NCBI GenBank assembly: GCA_031969915.1 | Contig: DALYJJ010000031.1 | Coordinates: 1-51,402, forward strand | Length of the DNA stretch: 51,402 bases | From: DALYJJ01 sp031969915 | GTDB lineage: Bacteria; Acidobacteriota; Terriglobia; Bryobacterales; Bryobacteraceae | Reading direction: 5' to 3' | Shown: piece by piece, positions 43,671 through 51,402 of the stretch | How positions within the stretch are numbered: position 1 is the first letter of the stretch | Layout of the letters: every line of letters begins with the position of its first letter | Made by a program: the position numbers and the translations under genes | Notes under the pieces: model-generated | The model's input: the letters and a program-made list of their open reading frames with translations, nothing else | Told to the model about the DNA's origin: nothing | Databases searched by the model: none

Positions 43671-46279
43671 CCCCTCCCCAAGCCCGGAACACGGTCCGCC
43701 AACAACAGCGTGGAGACTCGATCCCAACTGGAAATCACCAGCCTCCGGCCGTCGGGCGAGACCGCGAACGACTCGGTGGTCGAGCCCGAGTCGAAGCCGC
43801 CCACCGGCCGGCGCGTCTCCGACGTGTCCTTGCCGGGAACGAACTCCTGCTCGAAGACTCCATGCACGCCGCGCTCGTCCTGGCCCAGGAACAGGATCGC
43901 CTTACCGTCCGGACGCCAGCGCGCGCGGCCGATCACCACCGGCGTCCGCTTGCGGATCGGACATTGAATCTCGAAGCCCTGTTCGATGCCGTCCTCGACG
44001 CCCACTACGCGGATCAGGTTGAGCGCGGGCTTGGGGCTGGTCACGTAGAGCGCGTAGCGCCCGTCCGGCGACACCTCGGGGTTGAAATGCGTGCCGGCGA
44101 CCAGGCGAAACGGGTCTGCGCCGTCCGGGCGCACGCGCCAGATGCCGCTCTTCTGCGGATTCGCGGAAGCGTAAACCACCCACCGGCCGTTGTGCGTCAT
44201 GGTCGGGTTTTCGGCATCCGCTCCGTCGCGCGTCACCTGGCGCGGACGCCCCCCGTCGGCGTCGGCTAGGAAGACTTCGAAGTGTCCCAGGCGGCTCGAG
44301 GTCCAGAGCAGGGAGGCGCCGTCGGGCGAAAAGGCCGGGTCGATGTCGTCGGCCTCGTGATCCGTCAGGCGGGTGACTTTGCCATTCTTGAGCGCGATCT
44401 GCCAGAGGTCCGTATTGCCGCTGCGGTCCGAAGAGAAGACCACCCGCTCGCCGTCGGGCGAGAACGCGGGCTGCCGGTCCATGCTCGTCCCCCGAGTGAT
44501 CCAAGCCGCTCCGCCGGTGGTTGCGTCCACGCTCAGGAGATTGGCGCGCGAACCAGCCGAATCGAAGACCAGCGAGCCGCTGCGTGTCAGGTCGATGCAC
44601 GCGCTACGGAACGGCCAGTGAAACGCTTCCATCGTGTCCGAGCTCAGCGAATGCCGGATCACCTCCGACACCGTCCCCACCATGTAATCGCCGCGGATGT
44701 AAACCACCTCGCTGCTCGACGGCAGCCACGCCAGACCACTGATCCCCATGTCGCGCTTGGTGTTGTAACGCTTCACTTCGCCCCGCAGGTCCACCACGTA
44801 GAAGTCGCTGCGAAAGCCGCCCTGGATCGCGCCCACGGCGGCGATCTTCGTTCCGTCCGGCGACCAGCGCGGCATTTCGATGCGCGCGCCGGGCAGTTCC
44901 GCCAGGACGCGCACCGCAGCCCCGTCCACGCCCACGACGCCGATGATCGAACTCTCGCCGGAGGCATCCGCGCGCCAGCGGACAAAGGCGATCTGCTTCC
45001 CGTCGGGCGAGAAGTCGCCGTTCACCGCGTCGTCGAGCACGCGCCGGGGCTCGCCGCCCAGCAGCGGTACCCGGAAGAGCGACGTGCGAGTCCCCTCTGT
45101 GCGCGCAAACACCAGCGCGGAGTTGTCGGGCGCGAAGCGCGGCGAATCGTCGGGCCCGTCGGTGAGCGCCAGTTCGCTGCCGTCGGCCAGTTGCTTCAGC
45201 CAGACGCGGGGCGTGCCGTCGCGTTCGGAGGTGAAGGCGATGGTGCGGCCGTCCCGCGAGACTGCGGGCGACGAGTCGCGCCCCGAGTAGGTGAGGTACC
45301 GGATCTGCGGCGGGGCCGGCGGCTTGCTGGGAATCAACCAGCGCCCCACTGCCGCGCCCGCGGCCACGCTGAGCGCCACGACGATTGCCATCCGCACCCG
45401 CTGGCGCCGCCGCTTCGCTGATACCGGCAGCAGGGAAGGCGAAGAACCGCTCGCGCCCGCCGCCGCTTCCAACGCGAAGAGCACGTCGCGCGCTGAGTCG
45501 AAGCGGTCCTCGGACTTCTTCTCAATGCAGCGCTCAACCAGCCGCTCCAGCGCCGGGTTGCTGTTGAGCGGGGCGGGTTCGGCGCTCAAGATCGAACTCA
45601 TGGTCTCCACCGCGCTGGCAGCCTGAAACGCCCGCCGGCCGCTCAGCATCTCATAGAGAACCAGTCCGAAGCTGAAGATGTCCGATCGGTGGTCCGCCTC
45701 GCCGCCGCGAACCTGCTCGGGCGACATGTAGCCCACGGTGCCCAGCACCGTGCCGGGGTTCGTGCTGATCGTGATCGTTTCGTTGGGCTGACGCGAAGCG
45801 TGGCCGAAGGTCGCCTTCGCCAGGCCGAAGTCGAGGATCTTCACCAGGCCGTCTTTGGTGAGATAGACGTTCTCCGGCTTCAGATCGCGATGGATGATGC
45901 CGCTCTGATGCGCCGCGGCGAGCCCCCGCAGAATCTGCTGCGCCACATCCACCACTTTTTTCGCGGGCAGCGGTCCGCGCTCCAGCGCCACGCGCAGGGT
46001 CTCGCCTTCCAGTAGCTCGGTGACCAGGTACGGCCGGCCCTCGGTGAGTCCGGTGTCGTAGATCGCGAGGATATTCGGATGATTCAGCGAGCCCGCCGTC
46101 TTCGCTTCATGCTCGAAACGGCGCAGCCGCTCCTCATCCTGCGCCTGCGAGCGCGGCAGGATCTTGATCGCGACATTGCGGCCCAAACGGGTGTCCTGCG
46201 CCTTCCAGACTTCGGCCATCCCGCCTTCCCCGATCTTCTCGAGGATCTGAAAGTGCGCCAGGCGATCGGTGCGTATCAT
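43658..46279 (-). CDS. Transmembrane Ser/Thr protein kinase with WD40/TolB-type propeller
   Basis: An 873-residue receptor-like kinase. The cytoplasmic kinase domain (about 10-275) has the Gly loop GEGGMAEVW, K39, HRDLKPEN (D132) and DFG (150-152). An Arg/Lys-rich juxtamembrane stretch and one helix (about 297-315) follow. The periplasmic part (about 325-865) is a PD40/TolB-like beta-propeller with repeats such as FSPDGKQIAFVR, WSPDGTKIAAVG and FSPDGERVVFSSDRSGN. This build is abundant in Acidobacteriota. Ligand and targets are unknown. It lies 24 bases after the GH43 gene and overlaps the ADA-like gene. Confidence 0.95.
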   Translation of the reverse strand: MIRTDRLAHFQILEKIGEGGMAEVWKAQDTRLGRNVAIKILPRSQAQDEERLRRFEHEAKTAGSLNHPNILAIYDTGLTEGRPYLVTELLEGETLRVALERGPLPAKKVVDVAQQILRGLAAAHQSGIIHRDLKPENVYLTKDGLVKILDFGLAKATFGHASRQPNETITISTNPGTVLGTVGYMSPEQVRGGEADHRSDIFSFGLVLYEMLSGRRAFQAASAVETMSSILSAEPAPLNSNPALERLVERCIEKKSEDRFDSARDVLFALEAAAGASGSSPSLLPVSAKRRRQRVRMAIVVALSVAAGAAVGRWLIPSKPPAPPQIRYLTYSGRDSSPAVSRDGRTIAFTSERDGTPRVWLKQLADGSELALTDGPDDSPRFAPDNSALVFARTEGTRTSLFRVPLLGGEPRRVLDDAVNGDFSPDGKQIAFVRWRADASGESSIIGVVGVDGAAVRVLAELPGARIEMPRWSPDGTKIAAVGAIQGGFRSDFYVVDLRGEVKRYNTKRDMGISGLAWLPSSSEVVYIRGDYMVGTVSEVIRHSLSSDTMEAFHWPFRSACIDLTRSGSLVFDSAGSRANLLSVDATTGGAAWITRGTSMDRQPAFSPDGERVVFSSDRSGNTDLWQIALKNGKVTRLTDHEADDIDPAFSPDGASLLWTSSRLGHFEVFLADADGGRPRQVTRDGADAENPTMTHNGRWVVYASANPQKSGIWRVRPDGADPFRLVAGTHFNPEVSPDGRYALYVTSPKPALNLIRVVGVEDGIEQGFEIQCPIRKRTPVVIGRARWRPDGKAILFLGQDERGVHGVFEQEFVPGKDTSETRRPVGGFDSGSTTESFAVSPDGRRLVISSWDRVSTLLLADRVPGLGRGWFR

Positions 46280-46303
46280 CTGGCGTCGGTACTGGTGGTG
46301 CGA

Positions 46304-47770
46304 TTATTGCACACGGAAACCCCGGAACCTGACGTTGGCGGACGGTGCTCCGCCGGCGGTGAGCGCCATGCGTGTCGCCTGGTCCCAAGGCGGCAGGCCT
46401 TCTCCGCTCGCGGGCGCCAGCAGCTCCTGCCAGGGTCCCGAGGGACCGCGATAGGCGAACTCGAAGCGGCGGCCCTCGATCACGCGCATCCGGAGCTCAA
46501 CGCTGCGGCCCTTGGGCAGCGGCGCCTCGGCCGTTCTCTTCGCGGCGCCGTTCTGGCGAATCTCCAACCGAACCTGGCCGCCGCCGGCGAACACGCCCAC
46601 GAAGTTGCGCGCGCTGCCGTAGGCCGCCAGACCCGCGACTTCCATTCCGCTGAGCGACCCGGTTTCCACCCTCACCGAGGCCGTGTAGCTCGCCTTCACC
46701 GGACGCCGTGCGATCACTGCCTCGGCCAGTTCGCTCCCCGCTCCCGCGGTGAGTTCGATCCGGTCTCCCTTCAGGGCCAGGTTGCCGCGGCGGTCGAAAG
46801 GCCAGGACCATTCGTCCATCGGGAGGGGCGGCTTCGGTGTTTTCGCGGAGACCCCTTTCCCCCCGTTGATCGACGGCCAACCGTCGGCGCCCCACGTCAC
46901 TTCGTCCAACACGCCCTGACGGCCCACGTAGATCGAGTCCTTCGCGTCGTAGGCGTGATAGAGCAGGAACATTCTGCCGTCCGCCGTCTCGACGATGCTG
47001 CCGTGTCCCGGGCACGTCCATTCCTGGTTGCCTGCGATCAGAGGATTGTTCGGATACTTCTCCCAGGGCCCCAGCAGCTTCCTGCTGCGCGCCACGCCGA
47101 GAGCGTAGTTGCAGCGCGCGCCGCAGCAGCCTGCGCCGGAGTAGAACATGAAGAACCACCCGTCCCGTTTCACCAGGAACGAGCCTTCCACCACCGCGCC
47201 CTCCCACGGCGCGTCGTTGCGGAACAGCTCCACCGGCTTGCCGGTCAGCTTCAGGCCGTCGTCGCTCAGCCGCTGGGCCCAGATCGGGGTGGGCAGCTTC
47301 CGGCTGTTGCCGTCTTCCTTCCAGATCAGGTAGCGGTCACCGCGTTCGTCGTTGAACGGGACGGCGTCGATCGATCCCGCTTCCTGGCAGACCAGCGGGC
47401 CGTAATCGGTCCAGGGCCCGATGGGCTCGGGCGCGGCCGCCACCGCCACGCACAAGGGCCCGCCGCGCTTGCGGGCCGTGTAATAGACATAGTACTTCCC
47501 ATTGTGTTCGGCCAGCTCCGGCGCCCAGAAGTGCGTCTCGGCCCATGCCGGCCGCAGTTGAAAGATGGCGCCAACGGTGGTCCAGGACTTCAGATCCACT
47601 GAGCGCAGCAAAGGGAAAATGGGCGCCCATGCCGAGGTCGTCGCGGTGGCCCAATACTCGCCGCCCACCCGGATGATCGAGGGGTCGGGATAGTCGCCGG
47701 GAAGAACGGGGTTGTGCTGCGGTGCGGCCGGCGCCGCGATCATGGTCAGCAGAAGGAGCAGCCGCTTCAT
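46304..47770 (-). CDS. Exported GH43-family glycoside hydrolase
   Basis: A 488-residue protein with a signal peptide (MKRLLLLLTMIAAPAAPQ). The five-bladed propeller has the GH43 catalytic triad: D29 (GDYPDPSIIR), D135 (AGSIDAVPFND) and E195 (VVEGSFLV). A C-terminal beta-sandwich (about 320-488) follows. Family members are arabinofuranosidases, xylosidases or arabinanases. It is divergent from the GH2 gene with 48 bases between starts, and upstream of the kinase gene. AGGAG lies very near the ATG at 47770. Confidence 0.88.
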   Translation of the reverse strand: MKRLLLLLTMIAAPAAPQHNPVLPGDYPDPSIIRVGGEYWATATTSAWAPIFPLLRSVDLKSWTTVGAIFQLRPAWAETHFWAPELAEHNGKYYVYYTARKRGGPLCVAVAAAPEPIGPWTDYGPLVCQEAGSIDAVPFNDERGDRYLIWKEDGNSRKLPTPIWAQRLSDDGLKLTGKPVELFRNDAPWEGAVVEGSFLVKRDGWFFMFYSGAGCCGARCNYALGVARSRKLLGPWEKYPNNPLIAGNQEWTCPGHGSIVETADGRMFLLYHAYDAKDSIYVGRQGVLDEVTWGADGWPSINGGKGVSAKTPKPPLPMDEWSWPFDRRGNLALKGDRIELTAGAGSELAEAVIARRPVKASYTASVRVETGSLSGMEVAGLAAYGSARNFVGVFAGGGQVRLEIRQNGAAKRTAEAPLPKGRSVELRMRVIEGRRFEFAYRGPSGPWQELLAPASGEGLPPWDQATRMALTAGGAPSANVRFRGFRVQ

Positions 47771-47818
47771 CACTCCTGATGCTACTCCGGTCCGCGCGCG
47801 CCGTGATACAACGGGATC

Positions 47819-50800
47819 GTGCGAAAAACAGTCATCGGTGTCTTCTTTTGTTTCGCATTCACGGCCGGCGCGCAATCGCGGCCCGAGTGGGACGATCCGG
47901 CAGTGATTCAGGTGGGAGCGGAGAAGCCGCACGCCACGCAGACCATCCTCGATGGCGTCTGGCGGCAATCGCTGAACGGACCATGGAAGTTCAACCTTTC
48001 GCCGAACCCGGCCTCCCGGCCCCAGGGCTTTGAACGGGCAGGCTTCGACGACGGTGCGTGGAAGAGCGTCGCCGTGCCGTCGGTATGGCAACTGCACACC
48101 AGCGATCCGCCGATCTACACCAACATCATCTATCCCTGGAAGCAGGATCCCCGCGCCGCGCCCGCCGTTCCCAAGGAGAACAATCCGGTGGGCTCCTATC
48201 GCCGTACGTTCACCGTGCCCGAGACCTGGAAAGACCGCGAGATCTTTCTGCATTTCGCGGGAGTCGATTCGTCGTTCTACGTCTGGGTCAACGGCGAGCG
48301 CGTGGGCTACAGCGAGGACTCGCGCACTCCGGCGGAGTTCAACGTCACCCGCCGCGTCAAGCCCGGCGTGAACGTACTCGCCGTTGAGATCTATCGCTAC
48401 GGCGATGGTGCGTTCCTGGAAGACCAGGACATGTGGCGCATGAGCGGAATGTATCGGGAGGTCTTTCTTTGGAGCGCTCCGCGGCGGCACATCCGTGACT
48501 TCGAGGTCCAAACACTCCTCGATGCCGCTTACGCCGACGCCGAGCTGCGGGTCGCGTTCGACATCGCCGAGTACGGCGCCGGCGCGCCCGCCGCCCAACT
48601 GCGGGCCGAGTTACTGGACGCCGCCGGCAAGCGCATTTGGGAACAGGCCGTGGCGGCTCCGGCGGGCGCGGGCGCCGTCGCGGGGACCATCAAGGCGCCC
48701 AGGAAATGGACCGCCGAGACCCCCAACCTGTACCGGTTGCGATTAACGCTGCTGGGCGAAGGCGGCCGTGAATTGGAATCGATGAGCGCTTCGGTCGGTT
48801 TTCGCAAGGTGGAAATCAAGGGTGCGCGGCTGCTGGTGAACGGCAGACCGATCGTCATCAAGGGCGTGAACCGGCATGAGCATTCGCCGGATACGGTGAA
48901 AGTCCTGACGCGCGAGTTGATGACCAAGGACGTTGAACTGATGAAGCGGTTCAACATCAATGCGGTCCGCGCGTCCCACTATCCGAATCATCCCGACTGG
49001 TATGACCTCTGCGACCGGTACGGCCTCTACGTGGTGGACGAGGCGAACATCGAGACGCATCACTACGGAAACGACAAGGACAATCGCCTGGCGAACGATC
49101 CCGCCTGGAAGGAAGCGCACGTCGATCGCATCCGCCGCATGGTCGAGCGCGACAAGAATCATCCCTCGATCATTATCTGGTCCATGGGCAACGAGTCGGG
49201 CGACGGGCCGAACTTCACTGCCGGCTATCAATACCTGAAGCAGCGCGACCCGTCGCGCCCGGTGCATTACGAAGGCAGCAGTTCGCTGGGCGGCTCCAAC
49301 TTCGACATCAATTCGTTCATGTACCCGACGCCCGAGGCCACCGCGCGCAACGCCCAGCGCCGCTCCGACATTCCGCTCCTGCTGTGCGAATACACGCATG
49401 CCATGGGCAACTCCAACGGCGGATTGCAGCACTATTGGGACCTGTTTTTCGGCGGCGGCAACATGCAGGGCGCGTTCGTTTGGGATTGGGTGGACCAGGG
49501 CATTCGCCAGCCGCTTCCCTCCGAATACCAGAAGCCCGGAGGCCCGAAGACGTTTCTTGCCTATGGCGGCTGGTGGGAGGACAAGCTCGGCATTCGCAAC
49601 GACAACAACTTCTGCCAGAACGGGCTGGTGGGCGCGGACCGCAACCCTCATCCCGGGCTGTGGGCGCTTCACTATGTGCACCGTCCGATCACGGTGACTC
49701 CGGTGGACCTGGCCGCGATGAAGCTCCGGATCAGGAATCGCTTCGACTTTCTCAACGCGCGTGACGTCGCCGAAATTCGCGCCGAAATCCGTGGCGGCGG
49801 CACGCTCATCAGCACCCGTTTGACGCCGATCCCGGACCTAGCGCCCGGCGCGGAGGCGGATCTCACGCTGCCGAAGCCGGACTGGAAGCCGGCGCCCGGC
49901 GTCGAATACTGGCTCAACCTGAGTGTGATCACCAAGGCGCCGTCGCCGTACGCGCCCAAAGGCCACGAGATCGGCTGGGAACAATTCAAGCTTCCGATGT
50001 TTGAGCCCGGGCCAAAGTGGGAGCCGGCCGGACCGGCCGTGAAGCCCGCCGGCGATCTGCGCTTCGCAGGCGCGGACTTCAGCCTGGCGTTCGACAAGGC
50101 CACCGGCGCGATCAGCGAGTACACCTATCGCGGGACCAGGCTGCTGGTGCGGGGACCGCGGCCCGATTTCTGGCGCGCCATGACCGATAACGATCGCGGC
50201 GGCTGGAAGGGAGTGGCGGCAGCGTGGAGCCGTTCGTCCCGTACGGACTTCACGGCCTGGCGCGGCGCGCGTTGGACCGTCGCGGAGGTCAACGTCCGGT
50301 TGCCGCGCATCTCGTTCAGCGGTCCGATCTCGCCCGGCGGCGGCACCTACACTCTCGCTTACACTATGCATCCGACGGGCGAGATCCTCGTCGAAGCGGC
50401 GTATCAGCCCGGCGCGGAGCCGCTCGCCATGATGCCGCGCTTCGGCACGGAATTAGTGGTTGCGCCCGGCTTGGAGGATGTCCGTTGGTATGGCCGAGGG
50501 CCGCGTCCCACTTATCCCGACCGCGCCTTTGAGCGGATCGGCGTCTACAGCGGAACGGTGGACAACCAGTGGGTGGAGTACTCGCGGCCCCAGGAGAACG
50601 CCTACAAATGGGACACCCGGTGGGTTGCGCTGACCAATGAAAAAGGGGTCGGGCTGCTGGCCCAGGCCGCGGGGCCGGACACCATGGGCGTCAGCGTCTA
50701 TCACTACTCCCAGCAGGACATCGAGGACGCCGACTACTCGTTCAAGCTCAAGCGGCGCCCGGAGATCTACCTCAACCTCGACAAGACGCAAATGGGCGTG

Positions 50801-50941
50801 GGCGGGGTCGATAGCTGGAGCGAGAACGCATTTCCGCTGGCGCCCTACCGCATCGGAGCGAACCAGGCCCACACGCTGCGGTATCGCTTGACTCCTGTCG
50901 CCGGCGACTATACAAACAAGGTCAGGGAGCGAATCGAATGA
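47819..50941 (+). CDS. Exported GH2 beta-galactosidase (LacZ-type)
   Basis: A 1040-residue enzyme of full LacZ length with a signal peptide (about 1-19). In order it has the jelly-roll sugar-binding domain, two immunoglobulin-like domains, the TIM barrel and the C-terminal beta-galactosidase small-chain domain. The acid/base is E459 (WSMGNESGDGPNF) and the nucleophile is E524 (LLCEYTHAMGNSNG). Export suggests action on oligosaccharides in the periplasm, with GH43 acting on related glycans. GTG at 47819 has no strong ribosome site. The stop overlaps the next ATG as ATGA. Confidence 0.92.
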   Translation: MRKTVIGVFFCFAFTAGAQSRPEWDDPAVIQVGAEKPHATQTILDGVWRQSLNGPWKFNLSPNPASRPQGFERAGFDDGAWKSVAVPSVWQLHTSDPPIYTNIIYPWKQDPRAAPAVPKENNPVGSYRRTFTVPETWKDREIFLHFAGVDSSFYVWVNGERVGYSEDSRTPAEFNVTRRVKPGVNVLAVEIYRYGDGAFLEDQDMWRMSGMYREVFLWSAPRRHIRDFEVQTLLDAAYADAELRVAFDIAEYGAGAPAAQLRAELLDAAGKRIWEQAVAAPAGAGAVAGTIKAPRKWTAETPNLYRLRLTLLGEGGRELESMSASVGFRKVEIKGARLLVNGRPIVIKGVNRHEHSPDTVKVLTRELMTKDVELMKRFNINAVRASHYPNHPDWYDLCDRYGLYVVDEANIETHHYGNDKDNRLANDPAWKEAHVDRIRRMVERDKNHPSIIIWSMGNESGDGPNFTAGYQYLKQRDPSRPVHYEGSSSLGGSNFDINSFMYPTPEATARNAQRRSDIPLLLCEYTHAMGNSNGGLQHYWDLFFGGGNMQGAFVWDWVDQGIRQPLPSEYQKPGGPKTFLAYGGWWEDKLGIRNDNNFCQNGLVGADRNPHPGLWALHYVHRPITVTPVDLAAMKLRIRNRFDFLNARDVAEIRAEIRGGGTLISTRLTPIPDLAPGAEADLTLPKPDWKPAPGVEYWLNLSVITKAPSPYAPKGHEIGWEQFKLPMFEPGPKWEPAGPAVKPAGDLRFAGADFSLAFDKATGAISEYTYRGTRLLVRGPRPDFWRAMTDNDRGGWKGVAAAWSRSSRTDFTAWRGARWTVAEVNVRLPRISFSGPISPGGGTYTLAYTMHPTGEILVEAAYQPGAEPLAMMPRFGTELVVAPGLEDVRWYGRGPRPTYPDRAFERIGVYSGTVDNQWVEYSRPQENAYKWDTRWVALTNEKGVGLLAQAAGPDTMGVSVYHYSQQDIEDADYSFKLKRRPEIYLNLDKTQMGVGGVDSWSENAFPLAPYRIGANQAHTLRYRLTPVAGDYTNKVRERIE

Positions 50942-51243
50942 AGCGAGCCGTGCTGCTCTTCGCGGTGTCTCTGCCGTGCCTGGCGGACCAGTGTTCCATT
51001 CCCTTGCTGGTGATGAAACCCGAGCCCGTTCCGAACGCACGCGTGATCAGGCCGGATGCTTCGAAGATGGCGCCGATGCCTGTTCCGGCGCTGCCGGCGC
51101 CGGCTTGCGATGCGCGTGAGGAGGCGCCGGTTACCTCGCAGCTTCGTGAGATCCCGGAGGTCGATTTCCTGAAGAGGAAGCGTCCTCCCCGGTGGCCGAA
51201 TCTGATTGAACCACTGCCGGCGCCTCTGCCGGAGCAGCGGTAG
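50938..51243 (+). CDS. Small exported proline-rich protein, unknown
   Basis: A 101-residue protein with a likely signal peptide (MKRAVLLFAVSLPCLADQC) and a Pro-rich mature part without a recognised domain. Four cysteines or fewer are present (CLADQC, ACDAR). The start overlaps the GH2 stop (ATGA), which supports expression with that gene. The last 113 bases overlap the end of a minus-strand gene that itself looks real, so the 3' part of this reading frame is less certain. Confidence 0.5.
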   Translation: MKRAVLLFAVSLPCLADQCSIPLLVMKPEPVPNARVIRPDASKMAPMPVPALPAPACDAREEAPVTSQLREIPEVDFLKRKRPPRWPNLIEPLPAPLPEQR

Positions 51244-51402
51244 GCGCGCGCATCAACGGGTTGTCGTGCCGGTGCACCGGCGCTTTCCAGACCCAGAGAA
51301 ACCAGGCGAGAAACGCGACGGTGGTCAGCAGGCCCGCCTCCGGCCCGTAGCGGCCGCCGCTCCACATCGGGTCCAGGTTGTATTGCAGCTTGTAGGCGAA
51401 GA
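51131..51402 (-). CDS. 3' end of a membrane protein gene (possibly CPBP-type), cut by window edge
   Basis: The frame runs in from the right edge and ends at 51131, showing about 90 residues. Visible are FAYKLQYNLDPMWSGGRYGP, a membrane helix (AGLLTTVAFLAWFLWVWK) and a Ala/Pro/Ser-rich cytoplasmic tail. The sequence before the helix recalls the end of CPBP-type intramembrane protease proteins in this phylum, but no catalytic motif is in view, so the family is a guess. Confidence 0.55.
   Translation of the reverse strand, partial: FAYKLQYNLDPMWSGGRYGPEAGLLTTVAFLAWFLWVWKAPVHRHDNPLMRAPTAAPAEAPAVVQSDSATGEDASSSGNRPPGSHEAAR

Noticed and set aside
47771..48598. Upstream extension of the GH43 frame on the minus strand
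   Set aside because: It runs antisense through the start of the GH2 gene. The signal peptide begins exactly at the ATG at 47770.

Overview
The window looks like part of a metagenome-assembled genome or draft scaffold of an Acidobacteriota bacterium, probably of the Bryobacterales/Solibacter type. The reasons are very high GC, an ADOP-type duplicated permease without its own ATPase, a Ser/Thr kinase fused to a beta-propeller, exported PIG-L and DUF1080 proteins, and many exported glycoside hydrolases. This placement is inferred from gene content, not from a search. A run of 10 N at 28030-28039 marks a scaffold gap. No tRNA, rRNA, CRISPR array, prophage or complete insertion sequence was seen, and no stretch over 300 bases lacks a gene.

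Layout. (1) 1-859: 3' part of a GT1 glycosyltransferase. (2) 855-10158: translation-factor operon rimP-nusA-infB-DUF503-rbfA behind a promoter and a terminator-like leader hairpin. It runs with overlapping stops and starts into apbE-hemE-hemG. (3) 10225-15157: a SnoaL-like protein, an FHA-GAF histidine kinase, and the heat-shock genes hrcA-grpE-dnaJ. (4) 15336-18759: succinate dehydrogenase sdhCAB. (5) 18763-24337: a DinB protein, an RND efflux pump lacking partner genes, and an exported PIG-L/DUF1080 pair. (6) 24338-28943: a short surface-polysaccharide cluster (priming glycosyltransferase, sugar nucleotidyltransferase, sugar dehydratase, GT4) behind a leader rich in inverted repeats. (7) 28959-36375: ketopantoate reductase, an SDR, a GH28-like enzyme, the ADOP permease, an MFS transporter and an exported DinB protein. 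(8) 36554-39005: an uncharacterised membrane protein with an internally duplicated unit, an FkbM methyltransferase and an RRM protein with a structured leader. (9) 39014-47770, all minus strand: GH43 - kinase/propeller - ADA-like deaminase - queE as one tightly spaced run, then a stand-alone recombinase-type domain protein and a two-gene ABC exporter. (10) 47819-end: an exported GH2 beta-galactosidase, a small exported proline-rich protein, and the 3' end of a membrane protein on the minus strand.

How the parts fit. Regions 2 to 4 are housekeeping: translation initiation, ribosome maturation, heme, chaperones and respiration. Regions 5 to 10 are accessory: envelope polysaccharide, export, and breakdown of plant-type polysaccharides by exported GH28, GH43 and GH2 enzymes. 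I found no convincing new multi-gene defence or mobile system. The best leads are the duplicated membrane protein, the stand-alone recombinase domain, the leader structures before rimP, the polysaccharide genes and the RRM gene, and a guaA-like fragment at the scaffold gap that looks like an assembly chimera.
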